64,000 bases of DNA from Pseudomonas brassicacearum subsp. neoaurantiaca (GCF_013608025.1 NZ_VDLV01000020.1:24501-88500); one strand, 5' to 3'. Shown: positions 48,581-57,850, counted from the stretch's first letter. Made by a program: numbers and translations. The notes: generated by a model from the letters alone, not told the origin.

Positions 48581-49303
48581 CTACATACCAATAGTTTGTA
48601 CTTTGGACAGGGCAATGCTGCCCAGCCCGGCCAGGTTGAGCATCAGCTCACCGCCCGTCTGGCTGATCGTCACACTGCTGACCGTAGCCGGCAGGTTGGT
48701 GATCAGCGACGTAGCCTTGCCGTCGATGGTGGTCGAGGCCGCGAAGGTGTACGTGCCCGACTCAACCGTCGCACCCGCATCGTTCTTGCCATCCCAGATG
48801 AAGGCCGAGTTGCCTGCTTTCTGGCTGCCCAGGTCGATGGTGCGGACGGTCTTGCCATCCTTGTCCACGATCTTGACTGCCAGGGAAGACACGGCCGAAG
48901 GCACCACCACCGTGCCGTTGAGGCTCTTGGAAGTGTCGACCACGGCCTTGTCGCCGGGAGCGATCACCGAGCGACCGACCAGGGACGACGCTTGCAAAGC
49001 CTGGGACGAGTTGTAGTTGCCGGCGATGCCACTCACGGTCTGGTTGAGCGTGGTGATGCCTTCCAGGCTGCTGAACTGCGCCAGCTGGGCAACGAATTCA
49101 CCGTTGTCCTGGGGCTCCAGCGGGTTCTGGTTCTTCAGCTGGGTCACGAGCAATTGCAGGAACGCATCCTTGCCCAGCTCTTTCTTGCCGGTCGCCGCAC
49201 TGGTTGCCGCGCCCAGGCCATCGGTCGTGGTGGTGGTCTTGACCGAAGAGTTGGCGAGGATCTCGTTAAGGCTCAAACCGCCGGTGGTGTTGGTGACGCT
49301 CAT
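48581..49303 (-). CDS. flgD: Flagellar hook capping protein FlgD
   Basis: Hook-assembly scaffold. 240 residues: N-terminal GKDAFLQLLVTQLKNQNPLEPQDNGEFVAQLAQFSSLEGI (~40-80), the FlgD signature, then the Ig-like/TPR-like C-terminal part (FIWDGKNDAGATVESGTYTFAA ~170). Start MSVTNTTGGLSLNEI; 28 bases before flgE. Confidence 0.96.
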   Translation of the reverse strand: MSVTNTTGGLSLNEILANSSVKTTTTTDGLGAATSAATGKKELGKDAFLQLLVTQLKNQNPLEPQDNGEFVAQLAQFSSLEGITTLNQTVSGIAGNYNSSQALQASSLVGRSVIAPGDKAVVDTSKSLNGTVVVPSAVSSLAVKIVDKDGKTVRTIDLGSQKAGNSAFIWDGKNDAGATVESGTYTFAASTTIDGKATSLITNLPATVSSVTISQTGGELMLNLAGLGSIALSKVQTIGM

Positions 49304-49318
49304 GTGACTCGCCCCTTA

Positions 49319-49762
49319 TCACTGACCGAGGGTCAGGACCTTCTGCATCATGGTTTTGGCGGTGTTCATCATTTCGGCGTTGGTCTGGAAAGAACGACTG
49401 GCGGAAATCATGTCGGCCATTTCTTCAACGACGTTGACGTTCGGGTAGTAGACGTAGCCCTTGGCGTCGGCCGCCGGGTGATTGGGCTCGTAACGGGCCT
49501 CGAGGTTGCTCTGGTCTTCGACCACGCCGAGTACCTGCACGCCCTGCCCGGCCGCGTCCTGCTCCTGGAACAGCGAGTCGCCGCCCGTGGATTGGCCGCC
49601 CTGGAACATGGTGGCGAACACTGGATGACGGGCGCGGTAGGTCTGGTCGATGCTCGACGAAACGGTCTCGGCGTTGGCGATGTTACTGGCGACGGTGTTC
49701 AGGCGAGTGGTCTGGGCACTCATGGCACTGCCGGCGATGTTGAAAACGCTCGCGATCGACAT
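49319..49762 (-). CDS. flgC: Flagellar basal-body rod protein FlgC
   Basis: 147 residues: N-terminal FNIAGSAMSAQTTRLNTVASNIANAETV (rod motif), C-terminal VNVVEEMADMISASRSFQTNAEMMNTAKTM. Part of the proximal rod. 3 bases after flgB and 15 bases before flgD, one transcript. Confidence 0.97.
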   Translation of the reverse strand: MSIASVFNIAGSAMSAQTTRLNTVASNIANAETVSSSIDQTYRARHPVFATMFQGGQSTGGDSLFQEQDAAGQGVQVLGVVEDQSNLEARYEPNHPAADAKGYVYYPNVNVVEEMADMISASRSFQTNAEMMNTAKTMMQKVLTLGQ

Positions 49763-49765
49763 GGC

Positions 49766-50173
49766 TTACTCTCCACGCAGGGCCGATACCAGCCCTTTGA
49801 ATTTACTGTTGAGCAGGGTGAAGCTAGCCTGGAAGTTCACGGAGTTTTCCGCGTAGTTGGACTGTTCCAGTTGAGCGTCCACGGTGTTCTGGTCGATCGA
49901 CGGTTGCATCGGCGTGCGGTACATCAGCGACTCGTCGCCGCTGCCCACGCCTTCGGCTTCGATATGACGGCTGTTGGTCATGTTCAAGGCGAAGTGGCCG
50001 TTCTTGGCTTTTTCGTTCTGCTCGGCGAGGACCTTGGAGAAGTCCAGGTCGCGCGCCTTGTAATTCGGGGTGTCGGCGTTAGCGATGTTGTTGGCCAGGA
50101 CTTCGGCACGCTGGGCGCGGAAGCTCAGGGCCTGTTCGTGGATACCGAGCGCTTTATCGAAGCTGATGCTCAT
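49766..50173 (-). CDS. flgB: Flagellar basal-body rod protein FlgB
   Basis: 135 residues starting MSISFDKALGIHEQALSFRAQRAEVLANNIANADTPNYKARDLDFSKVL, with AAAGG upstream. C-terminal part SVNFQASFTLLNSKFKGLVSALRG. First gene of flgBCDE; sigma-54 promoter 33 bases upstream. The 5' extension to 50560 is REP read-through and rejected. Confidence 0.97.
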   Translation of the reverse strand: MSISFDKALGIHEQALSFRAQRAEVLANNIANADTPNYKARDLDFSKVLAEQNEKAKNGHFALNMTNSRHIEAEGVGSGDESLMYRTPMQPSIDQNTVDAQLEQSNYAENSVNFQASFTLLNSKFKGLVSALRGE

Positions 50174-50217
50174 GTCGGAAACCTTTGGGTGACCAGAATG
50201 TACGTACGAGAGTTTTA

Positions 50218-50232
50218 GCAAGCGCCGTGCCA
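50218..50232 (-). promoter_or_regulatory. Sigma-54 promoter of flgBCDE
   Basis: Minus strand TGGCAC-GGCGC-TTGC is a perfect match; predicted start ~50206, a 33-base leader with AAAGG ahead of flgB. Consistent with FleQ/FleR class II-III control. Confidence 0.9.
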
Positions 50233-50359
50233 CTTTGAAAAAGCCCGTAAACCGGGGCTTTGCGGGGATCGGCAACGCGGCAATGCCAGAAAAGCGGCAA
50301 TCGGTTTCCGCTGGCTGCCGCTTTTCTGCCGCTTTCATCTGGCAAAGGAGGTCAAAAAT

Positions 50360-50446
50360 GTGGGAGCGAGCTTGCTCGCGATAGCGGTCTGTCAGTGACA
50401 GCGTTTTCGAATCTGCCGCCGCTATCGCGAGCAAGCTCGCTCCCAC
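50360..50446. repeat. REP doublet, family A, convergent
   Basis: Arms GTGGGAGCGAGCTTGCTCGCGA; between the flgB promoter and the end of cheR. Confidence 0.9.
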
Positions 50447-50479
50447 AGGGGACGGTGGCGAATGAATATCAGCAGGCCA

Positions 50480-50512
50480 AAAAAAGGGAGCCCCGTGGGG
50501 CTCCCGATTTTT
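50480..50512 (-). terminator. Intrinsic terminator after cheR
   Basis: GGGAGCCC/GGGCTCCC stem flanked by AAAAAAA and ATTTTT; on the minus strand the T-run follows the stem, just past the cheR stop. Confidence 0.9.
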
Positions 50513-50526
50513 ATAACCCAAGCCAA

Positions 50527-51354
50527 TCACTTCGCCTGGTAAATGATCCCCGGACTGCACTGGACCATCTGGTAATGATCCGGCAAGCCGTTCAACGCCT
50601 CGGAAGCGCCAAGGAACAGATAACCACCCGGCTTCAGGGTGCTGTGGATACGCAGCAGGATGTCCTTCTTCACTTCCGCGGAGAAGTAGATCAGTACGTT
50701 GCGGCAGAACACGATGTCGAACTTGCCCAGGCTGGCGTAGCTATCCAGCAAGTTGAACGAACGGAACTCCACACGGCTCTTGATGGGCGCCTTGACCACC
50801 CATTTTCCCGGCCCTTTCGCGTCGAAATAGCGCTGCAGGCGATCGGGTGACAACCCACGGCCAATGGCCAGGCTGTCGTACTCGCCGGTCTTGCAGTTAT
50901 TGAGCATGGTCCCGGACAGGTCGGTGGCGACAATTTGCACGCCCGCCTTCAGTTGGCCGAGGTTGGTCCGCTCGAATTCATCGATGGACATCGACAGCGA
51001 ATAGGGTTCCTGCCCCGACGAACACGCTGCCGACCAGATCCGCAGGCGTTGGCCCGGGCTGGCCTTGATGGCCGCCGGCAACACCTTGTTCTTTAAAACC
51101 TCAAAGGGATAGGTATCACGAAACCACAGGGTTTCGTTGGTCGTCATGGCATCCACGACCATCTCACGCAAGCCACTGCGCGGCTGGCTCTGGATACGCT
51201 GGACCAGTTCGCCCAATGACTTGATGCCTTGCTGTTCCATCAATTTGTTGAGACGGCTCGACACCAGGTACTGCTTGTTTTCACCAAGCAAGATGCCACA
51301 GGCTTTTTCCAGGAAGACCCGGAACTGTTCGAAATCCAAATTACCCGTAGACAA
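50527..51354 (-). CDS. cheR: Chemotaxis protein methyltransferase CheR
   Basis: SAM-dependent methylation of chemoreceptor glutamates. 275 residues from a TTG at 51354 (MSTGNLDFEQFRVFLEK), chosen because AGAGGCGG lies just upstream and no ATG suits; the ATG at 51396 is unlikely. SAM-binding IWSAACSSGQEPYSLSMS (~115-130), catalytic DIVFCRNVLIYFSAEVKK (~210-225), N-terminal four-helix domain. Follows cheV by 54 bases on the same strand. Confidence 0.95.
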   Translation of the reverse strand: MSTGNLDFEQFRVFLEKACGILLGENKQYLVSSRLNKLMEQQGIKSLGELVQRIQSQPRSGLREMVVDAMTTNETLWFRDTYPFEVLKNKVLPAAIKASPGQRLRIWSAACSSGQEPYSLSMSIDEFERTNLGQLKAGVQIVATDLSGTMLNNCKTGEYDSLAIGRGLSPDRLQRYFDAKGPGKWVVKAPIKSRVEFRSFNLLDSYASLGKFDIVFCRNVLIYFSAEVKKDILLRIHSTLKPGGYLFLGASEALNGLPDHYQMVQCSPGIIYQAK

Positions 51355-51408
51355 GATGCCGCCTCTTTTCACTGTGTTTACTTGCCGGACGCACAACGCG
51401 CCCGACCT

Positions 51409-52335
51409 TTAGCCTGCTGTCTTGATTCGCTCGACGACCCGGGAAGCCAGGTCATCGGGCCGGAACTTGGCCAGGAAATCATCGGCGCCGACTTTCTTGA
51501 CCATCGCCTGGTTGAATACCCCGGACAAGGAAGTATGCAAGATGATGTGCAGTTTCTGCATGCGCGGGTCGCTGCGGATTTCCGACGTCAGCGTGTACCC
51601 GTCCATCTCCGGCATCTCGATGTCGGAGATCATCATCAGGAACTCCTCTTCCGGCCGCTTGCCCTCGTCGACCAGCTTGCGCAGGTAATCCAGCGCTTGC
51701 CGTCCGTCGTTCAAGGCGATCACCTCGACGCCGACCGTCTGCAGGCAACGCGTGACCTGCTTGCGTGCCACCGACGAATCATCGACGGTCAGCACCCGCA
51801 GGGAAACTGCCTTGTGCTGCGTCTCGGCATCCACCACGCCGACGGAAATGGTCTCCGGCGTTGGCGCGACTTCAGCGAGGATTTTCTCCACGTCGATGAT
51901 TTCAACCAACTGGTTGTCGACCCGCGTCACCGCCGTGAGGTAGTGGTCGCGACCCGTCCCCTTGGGTGGCGGATGGATCTCTTCCCAGTTCATGTTGACG
52001 ATGCGCTCCACCGACCGCACCAGGAACCCTTGGGTCTTGGTGTTGTACTCGGTGATGATCACAAACGGATTGCTCTGATCCAGCAGTCGCCCGGAACCGG
52101 TCGCCATCGCCAGATCGAGAATCGGGATCGTCGCTCCCCGGATATTCGCCACACCGCACACGACGGGACTGGACTTGGGCATCAGGGTCAGCTTAGGGCA
52201 TTGCAGCACTTCGCGAACCTTGAATACGTTAATTCCATACAATTGTTGGCCATCGAGACGGAACAACAACAGCTCCAGGCGATTCTGACCCACCAGCTGT
52301 GTGCGCTGGTTTACCGAATCCATCACTCCCGCCAT
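51409..52335 (-). CDS. cheV: Chemotaxis protein CheV
   Basis: CheW-like coupling domain fused to a receiver. 308 residues from MAGVMDSVNQRTQLVGQNR (TTAGGAG upstream; the ATG at 52374 rejected). CheW domain ~10-155 (YGINVFKVREVLQCPKL, VVCGVANIRGATIPILDL), receiver ~175-305 with DDSSVARKQVTRCLQ, phospho-Asp in MMISDIEMPEMDGYTLT and DDFLAKFRPDDL. Located divergently to flgA, upstream of cheR; together they tune receptor coupling and adaptation. Confidence 0.95.
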   Translation of the reverse strand: MAGVMDSVNQRTQLVGQNRLELLLFRLDGQQLYGINVFKVREVLQCPKLTLMPKSSPVVCGVANIRGATIPILDLAMATGSGRLLDQSNPFVIITEYNTKTQGFLVRSVERIVNMNWEEIHPPPKGTGRDHYLTAVTRVDNQLVEIIDVEKILAEVAPTPETISVGVVDAETQHKAVSLRVLTVDDSSVARKQVTRCLQTVGVEVIALNDGRQALDYLRKLVDEGKRPEEEFLMMISDIEMPEMDGYTLTSEIRSDPRMQKLHIILHTSLSGVFNQAMVKKVGADDFLAKFRPDDLASRVVERIKTAG

Positions 52336-52385
52336 GCCCTGACTCCTAATCACGCTAATGTGTCCGTCGCGCATTCATCACTAAA

Positions 52386-52400
52386 CGGCACGGGGCTTGC
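52386..52400 (+). promoter_or_regulatory. Sigma-54 promoter overlapping the flgA start region
   Basis: CGGCAC-GGGGC-TTGC (one mismatch to TGGCAC). Predicted start ~52412, one base before the flgA ATG at 52413: a leaderless mRNA is implied. An in-frame stop lies just upstream, so no earlier start exists. Confidence 0.65.
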
Positions 52401-52412
52401 TATTGAACCGGC

Positions 52413-53174
52413 ATGAACGCACAAACGACATTTTCTCGACGCCTGACCACTCACTGCCGCCACTGGCTCGGTGCACTGCTGGCTGCCTGCCTGCTCGCTT
52501 CTGGCGGTCCTGCCGTCGGTGCTGAAGTAACCTTGCCTGATCTCCTTATCGGCGTCACTCAGGGCTTTCTTGAGTTCACCGTAGAAGACTATCTGGCAAC
52601 CAGTCAAACGGAAGGTCGCTACGAGATCGAAGTCAACCAGCTCGACCCGCGCCTGCGGATGCCAATGTGCGACAAGGAATTGACTGCCTCGCTGGAGAGT
52701 CCGGCCAGGCCGTTGGGCCGCGTCACGGTGAAGGTTCGTTGCGACAGCGCGGCGCCCTGGACGGTGTTCGTGCCCGCTCAAGTGCGCCTGTTTCGTGAAA
52801 TTGTCACCACCACTCGCCCGCTCAAGCGCGCCGGGATTGTCGAGCCCCAGGATGTGGTGTTGCGAGAACGCGACGTCAGCCAGATCACCCAGGGCTTCCT
52901 GACCTCCGTTGATCAGGCGATCGGGCAGAAACTTGTCCGACCAATGGTCGCCGACCAGGTCGTTACTCTCGTGCACCTGGAACAGGCCGAAGTGGTTCGC
53001 AAGGGCGACCAGGTGGTCATCACCGCCCGCAGCGGCACATTGGCCGTGCGGATGCCGGGCGAGGCCCTGTCCAACGGCGGCATGCGCGAACAGATTCGTG
53101 TGAAGAACCTCAACTCCCAACGGGTCATCAAGGCGCAAGTGATAGCGCCTGGCCAGGTGGAAGTGGCCATGTAA
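52413..53174 (+). CDS. flgA: Flagellar P-ring assembly chaperone FlgA
   Basis: Periplasmic chaperone for FlgI. 253 residues: N-terminal signal peptide (RHWLGALLAACLLASGGPAVGAE, cleavage after GAE/near ~38), SAF domain ~125-190 with RLFREIVTTTRPLKRAGIVEPQD and RVIKAQVIAPGQVEVAM at the C-terminus. Divergent from cheV. No SD precedes the ATG, in line with the leaderless prediction. Followed by flgM, 161 bases away. Confidence 0.93.
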   Translation: MNAQTTFSRRLTTHCRHWLGALLAACLLASGGPAVGAEVTLPDLLIGVTQGFLEFTVEDYLATSQTEGRYEIEVNQLDPRLRMPMCDKELTASLESPARPLGRVTVKVRCDSAAPWTVFVPAQVRLFREIVTTTRPLKRAGIVEPQDVVLRERDVSQITQGFLTSVDQAIGQKLVRPMVADQVVTLVHLEQAEVVRKGDQVVITARSGTLAVRMPGEALSNGGMREQIRVKNLNSQRVIKAQVIAPGQVEVAM

Positions 53175-53272
53175 GGAGGGTAGACAGGCTGGCGCTTGAC
53201 CTCGGTGTTCCCTAGACTGTGCCTTGTACAAAGGCAAGCGCAGACGTGCGCTCGTTCATTGAAAAATGAGCC

Positions 53273-53299
53273 TAAAGTTTTTTTGGGGATGGCCGAAAA
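53273..53299 (+). promoter_or_regulatory. FliA (sigma-28) promoter of flgM
   Basis: TAAAGTTT (53273-53280), 11-base spacer, GCCGAAAA (53292-53299): matches the TAAAGTTT-N11-GCCGATAA consensus except for one base. Places flgM-flgN-flgZ under the anti-sigma feedback loop. Confidence 0.9.
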
Positions 53300-53335
53300 C
53301 ATGGCAAGCGTCCAAATACCCAGAGGTTTTTTACC

Positions 53336-53650
53336 ATGGTCATCGATTTCAATCGTTTAAACAGCTCCTCACCTGTGACAGGTACTGCGCGTACCAGCGC
53401 CAGCAAGGAAACCGTCGAAACCGACAAATCCAAGCCAGCCGAACAGGCCGCCACTGTCAACAATGGGGAGTCGGTACACCTCAGCAATGAGGCTCAGCAG
53501 TTGCAGAAGGTCACTGACAAGCTGCGCGATCAACCTGTCGTCGACAACGCCCGCGTGGCCGCGTTGAAAGCAGCAATCGCCGATGGCAGCTATCAAGTCG
53601 ACAGCAACCGTGTAGCCAGCAAGCTGCTCAACTTCGAAGCCCAGCGCTAG
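53336..53650 (+). CDS. flgM: Anti-sigma-28 factor FlgM
   Basis: Binds and inhibits FliA until hook completion. 104 residues starting [24 protein letters not shown] upstream. Conserved C-terminal block [37 protein letters not shown]-terminal half is intrinsically disordered, Ser/Thr-rich. Followed by flgN. Confidence 0.95.
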   Translation: MVIDFNRLNSSSPVTGTARTSASKETVETDKSKPAEQAATVNNGESVHLSNEAQQLQKVTDKLRDQPVVDNARVAALKAAIADGSYQVDSNRVASKLLNFEAQR

Positions 53651-53699
53651 GCCGTCCGCCGGCGCGAGGCTTTTGGACGCTCAAGACCCAAGGCCAGCC

Positions 53700-54167
53700 A
53701 TGCACGACACTAATTTGTTGCAACTGATCACCGACGACTTCGCTCCCGCTCAACAATTGCTGGAGCTGTTGCAGACCGAAGCCCTGGCACTCCATGGCCG
53801 GGACATGCCGCTGCTGGAAAATATTCTGGCGCAGAAACAGGCATTGATCATTTTGCTCGACCAGCATGGCCGCAAGCGCAGCGAGATTCTCGCCAGCCTC
53901 AACCTGCCCGCAGACAATAACGGCCTCGAACAATTGGCCAGCCAATCGTCGGTTGGCGATCAGTTATTGTCCCAAAGCGCAGTGCTCAACGACCTGCTCA
54001 GCCAATGCCAGGCCGCCAACGCTCGAAACGGCCAATCCATCCAAATGCAACAGGCCGCCACCGCCAATCAGTTGCGCATCCTCAATGGCGGGGAAATCCC
54101 GACGCTGTACGACGCTCGCGGATCGACCGCGAAACTGGTCAAACACCGTCCGCTCAGCCAGGCGTGA
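53700..54167 (+). CDS. flgN: Flagella synthesis chaperone FlgN
   Basis: Chaperone for hook-associated proteins FlgK/FlgL. 155 residues from ATG 53700 (MHDTNLLQLITDDFAPAQ); TTG at 53673 is an alternative. All-helical, with LLELLQTEALALHGRDMPLLENILAQKQALIILL (~13-48) and a C-terminal helix. 49 bases after flgM, co-transcribed. Confidence 0.9.
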   Translation: MHDTNLLQLITDDFAPAQQLLELLQTEALALHGRDMPLLENILAQKQALIILLDQHGRKRSEILASLNLPADNNGLEQLASQSSVGDQLLSQSAVLNDLLSQCQAANARNGQSIQMQQAATANQLRILNGGEIPTLYDARGSTAKLVKHRPLSQA

Positions 54168-54259
54168 CGCGAACGATGACTGCGCACTATCAACGCGCGA
54201 AACATGCTGGCAAAATGCTGGCTCTATGTAGTCGTATTTTGCTTGGAGATTGACCCACC

Positions 54260-55006
54260 GTGTTCAATGCCTCAAACGCGGAAGATGCTCCGCAGCCACC
54301 GAAGGTCCTTACCACGCCCCTGGAAATCTCCGGCAACCTGCGGATGCTGCAAGACAGTCATGATCCGCTGATCATTACTTTCCACGAGCGCAGCCAGCGC
54401 TTCCAGAGCTACCTGGTGGACGTTGATCGCGAGAAAAACACCATCGCTCTGGACGAGATGATTCCCCGGGACGGCGAGCGCTTCCTGCTGGCGGGCGAGC
54501 CGTTTCGTGTCGAGGGTTTCCATGACGGCGTGCGTATCGCGTGGGAAGGCAATGGTCCGTTGACCATCGATGATTCCAACGACGGCCGCTGCTACCGCGG
54601 CGCCCTGCCCGAAGAAGTGGTGTATCACCAACGTCGCAACGCCTTTCGGGCTGCGTTGAAACTGGCGCAACTGGTGAGCGTGGAGATGGGTGGCGATAAG
54701 CTCAAATCAGCGGTGAATGGCCAATTGCTGGATATCTCCGCCACCGGCTGCAAGCTGCGCTTCGATGGTGACATCACCGAACGGCTGCAACTGGGCCAGG
54801 TTTATGAACGGTTCATCGCCGCCCTGCCATTCGGCAACATGACCGCACCGGTGGAACTGCGTTACCTGCATTTTGAAGAGCGAATCAACACCACCTTCGC
54901 TGGCGTGCGCTTCCACAACATCAGTGGCCTGGTGCAGCGCCAAGTCGAACGTTTCGTGTATCAGTTGCAGCGTGAAGCCCGTCGGTTCGATAAAGACGAC
55001 TTCTGA
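54260..55006 (+). CDS. flgZ: Flagellar brake protein FlgZ (YcgR family, c-di-GMP-binding PilZ)
   Basis: Slows swimming when c-di-GMP is high. 248 residues from GTG 54260 (TTGGAGA upstream). YcgR N-domain (~15-110) and PilZ domain with RRNAFR (~128, c-di-GMP RxxxR) and [13 protein letters not shown] (~163, D/NxSxxG). Last gene of flgM-flgN-flgZ; terminator follows. Confidence 0.92.
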   Translation: MFNASNAEDAPQPPKVLTTPLEISGNLRMLQDSHDPLIITFHERSQRFQSYLVDVDREKNTIALDEMIPRDGERFLLAGEPFRVEGFHDGVRIAWEGNGPLTIDDSNDGRCYRGALPEEVVYHQRRNAFRAALKLAQLVSVEMGGDKLKSAVNGQLLDISATGCKLRFDGDITERLQLGQVYERFIAALPFGNMTAPVELRYLHFEERINTTFAGVRFHNISGLVQRQVERFVYQLQREARRFDKDDF

Positions 55007-55020
55007 TTTTCGCGGGCAAT

Positions 55021-55060
55021 AAAAAACGGGCAATCCCTGGTAGGGACTGCCCGTTTTTTT
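55021..55060. terminator. Bidirectional terminator between flgZ and MFS gene
   Basis: AAAAAACGGGCA-stem-TGCCCGTTTTTTT; T-runs on both strands serve the convergent genes. Confidence 0.9.
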
Positions 55061-55069
55061 ATGCCCGGC

Positions 55070-56437
55070 TCAAGGCCTGGCCTGGGTGAAGTCGGAGGGA
55101 GGCGGTTGGTCATCAGCGCCTTCGGTGACCGGCTCCAATTCAGGCTCCGGCTCCGGCTCGACGTCCGGATTGGGCGACGCCTGCATCTGTTCCTGGACAA
55201 CCTGCTCATCTACCCGTGGATCGAGGCACGCCACGAGTGGCGAGCTGGTCATGTTGTCCGGCATGGCCACGTGGTGCAGCGGTGCGTCGTCGACCTGGTG
55301 CAGGTTGGTGACCGCTTTCGGCCGGATCCGCCATACCAGGACCAACGCAAACAGGGCGAAGAAGCCATAGAGCATCTGGCTGCCGTACAGCTTCATCAGC
55401 ACACCAGCCACCAACGGGCCGATACTGGCGCCCACGCCGTAGGTCACCAGTAGCATCGCCGTCAGCGACACCCGGCGATCGCCTTCGACATGGTCGTTGG
55501 AAAACGCCACCGCCAGCGGATACAGGCAGAACTGCACCAGCGAACAGCAGAACCCCGCGACGAACAATACTTCCAGCGGCACCTGCGACAAGATAGCCAA
55601 CGGCAACGCACAGATCGCCAGGGCCAGTGCAAAGCATCGGATCAGGAGTGCGCGGTCATAACGATCCGACAGCCAGCCCAGCGGCCACTGGACCAAAAGG
55701 CCGGCAAAAATGCAGCAGCCCATGAACAGACCGACCTGCTCGGTGGAAAGCCCCTGCTGGGAGGCGTACAGCGGCGCCAAGCCATAGAACGAACCGACGA
55801 TCAGCCCGGAGCCCAGCACGGTGGTCAGCGACTGCGGTACGCGCTTGATAAAGAAGCGCGGCTCCATCGGCGCCGGATGCAGCGGCGCCGGGTGAATCCG
55901 TCGAGTCAACGCCACGGGCACCAGGCACAGGGCAAAACACAACGCCACCAGCATCAGCAGTTCCAGCCCAAGGGCCGGGTGCATGACCAGAATCAACTGG
56001 CCCAGCACCAGCCCCAGGTACGAGGCGATCATGTAGCCGCTGAACACCACGCCGCGCTGCTTCGCATCGGCCTGCTCGTTGAGCCAGCTTTCAATGACCA
56101 TGTACTGGCACATCATGCCCAGGCCAACAATCATCCGCAGCACGATCCAGGCCGGCAGCCAGTCCACCAGGCCGTGGCCCAGCACCGCCGCGCCGACAAT
56201 CCCGGCACACGCTGAATAAGCACGAATATGCCCGACACGGGCGATCAGCCGATGACCGATCTTGCCGCCCAGCACCAGGCCGAAATAGTTGGCGGCCATC
56301 AGCGCACCGACCCACAGGCTGTCGACATGGTCGGCAGCCAGGCGCAACGCCAGGTAAGTACTCAAGAGGCCCGAGCCGATGAGCATCATCAGCGAGGCAA
56401 AATAAAGCGCTCGAAAAGGTTTCCAGATTTGGCGCAT
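55070..56437 (-). CDS. MFS transporter (YcaD/sugar-cation type)
   Basis: 455 residues with 12 predicted TM (about 10-405): MRQIWKPFRALYFASLMMLIGSGLL, GGKIGHRLIARVG, WLSDRYDRALLIRCF loop and others, typical of the YcaD-like MFS group. The C-terminal ~50 residues are cytoplasmic, Pro/Glu-rich (EPEPEPELEPVTE), unusual. Substrate unknown. Monocistronic, minus strand, 69 bases after the glutamine-synthetase-family gene. Confidence 0.85.
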   Translation of the reverse strand: MRQIWKPFRALYFASLMMLIGSGLLSTYLALRLAADHVDSLWVGALMAANYFGLVLGGKIGHRLIARVGHIRAYSACAGIVGAAVLGHGLVDWLPAWIVLRMIVGLGMMCQYMVIESWLNEQADAKQRGVVFSGYMIASYLGLVLGQLILVMHPALGLELLMLVALCFALCLVPVALTRRIHPAPLHPAPMEPRFFIKRVPQSLTTVLGSGLIVGSFYGLAPLYASQQGLSTEQVGLFMGCCIFAGLLVQWPLGWLSDRYDRALLIRCFALALAICALPLAILSQVPLEVLFVAGFCCSLVQFCLYPLAVAFSNDHVEGDRRVSLTAMLLVTYGVGASIGPLVAGVLMKLYGSQMLYGFFALFALVLVWRIRPKAVTNLHQVDDAPLHHVAMPDNMTSSPLVACLDPRVDEQVVQEQMQASPNPDVEPEPEPELEPVTEGADDQPPPSDFTQARP

Positions 56438-56506
56438 CGGCGTTCCGAGCGGCTCCTTGAGGTAAGTGAGGGCTATCTTGAAGATAGCCCTGATGCAACG
56501 GGTTCG

Positions 56507-57850
56507 TTATGCCTGGGCCGCCAGTACACGCCGCTCCCAGGGCGTGATCTCGTCAAAGAAACTGGTCAGTTCCAGAGTCTTCGACGCAATGTAACCTTCG
56601 ATGAACTCGGCCCCGAACAGTTCCTTCGCCAAATGACTACGCTTGAGACGCTCAAGGGCAGCGTGCAAGGTACATGGCAAAGACAGATTGTCCGGCACCT
56701 CGAACTCGCCTTGGATCGCGGCGCCCGGTTCCAGGCGATTTTCGATCCCATAAAGCCCCGCCGCCAGACTCGCGGCAATCGCCAGGTAAGGGTTGGCATC
56801 GGCCCCCGGCAAGCGGTTCTCGACACGCCGGGCCTCTGGTGAACTGGCAGGAATGCGCAGCCCGGCGGAACGATTGTCATGGGACCAGCACGCATTGTTT
56901 GGCGACGCGAACGGGTGGCACAGGCGATGGTAGGAGTTCACGTTCGGCGCGAACAGCGCGGTGAAGTCCGCCATGCAGGCCTGCTGGCCACCAATGAAAT
57001 GCCTGAACGCGGCTGTCGGCTCGCCCGCCTCATCGCTGAAAACATTACGTCCGCTGCCCAACTCGACGACACTTTGGTGGATATGCATCGAACTGCCCGG
57101 CGTATGCGCCAGGGGCTTGGCCATGCACACCACGATCAAACCATGCTTGAGAGCCACTTCCTTGAGCAAGTGCTTGAACAGGAATGTCTGGTCGGCCAGC
57201 AGCACAGGATCGCCGTGGAGCAGATTGATTTCGAACTGGCTCACGCCCATTTCATGCATGAAGGTGTCGCGCGGCAACCCCAGCGTCGCCATGCATTCAT
57301 AGACTTCATTGAAGAACGGCCGCAAGCCGTTATTGGAACTGATGCTGAACGCCGACTGGCCGTCTTCGCGACGACCGTCCAGGCCCACCGGAGGCCGGAA
57401 CGGCTGCGTAGGGTCCGCATTGGGCGCGAACACAAAGAACTCCAGCTCCGTCGCAACGACGGGCGCCAGCCCGAGGGCCGCATATCGAGCGACGATAGCC
57501 TTGAGCTGGCCGCGCGTCGAAAGTGGCGAGCTTTCGCCGCTGAGTTCGTCGGCATCGCAAATCGCCAAGGCCCGGGGCGGATGGCTCCAAGGCAGGCGAT
57601 GGATCTGCTGCGGATCGGGCACCAGCGCCAGATCACCGTCATCGCTGCCATAAAAGCGCGATGGCGGATAACCGCCCATGATGCATTGCAGCAGCACACC
57701 TCGCGCCATCTGCAACCGCCGGCCCTCGAGGAAGCCTTCGGCGCTCATTACCTTGCCCCTGGGCACGCCATTCAAATCCGGCGTGACACATTCAATCTCA
57801 TCAATGCCCGTCAATCGCTGTGCGAGTGAACACTGGCCATCGGTCGTCAT
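56507..57850 (-). CDS. Glutamine synthetase family protein (gamma-glutamylpolyamine synthetase type)
   Basis: 447 residues from MTTDGQCSLAQRLTGIDEIEC (AAGGA upstream). GS fold: N-terminal beta-grasp with GVPRGKVMSAEGFLEG, catalytic domain metal ligands in VVATELEFFVFAP, GVSQFEINLLHGDP, TPGSSMHIHQSVV, NNACWSHDNRSAGLRIP and VENRLPGADANPYLAIAA. Closest to the polyamine-ligating (PuuA/Spu) branch rather than GlnA; substrate not determinable. No polyamine catabolism partner next to it. Confidence 0.85.
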   Translation of the reverse strand: MTTDGQCSLAQRLTGIDEIECVTPDLNGVPRGKVMSAEGFLEGRRLQMARGVLLQCIMGGYPPSRFYGSDDGDLALVPDPQQIHRLPWSHPPRALAICDADELSGESSPLSTRGQLKAIVARYAALGLAPVVATELEFFVFAPNADPTQPFRPPVGLDGRREDGQSAFSISSNNGLRPFFNEVYECMATLGLPRDTFMHEMGVSQFEINLLHGDPVLLADQTFLFKHLLKEVALKHGLIVVCMAKPLAHTPGSSMHIHQSVVELGSGRNVFSDEAGEPTAAFRHFIGGQQACMADFTALFAPNVNSYHRLCHPFASPNNACWSHDNRSAGLRIPASSPEARRVENRLPGADANPYLAIAASLAAGLYGIENRLEPGAAIQGEFEVPDNLSLPCTLHAALERLKRSHLAKELFGAEFIEGYIASKTLELTSFFDEITPWERRVLAAQA

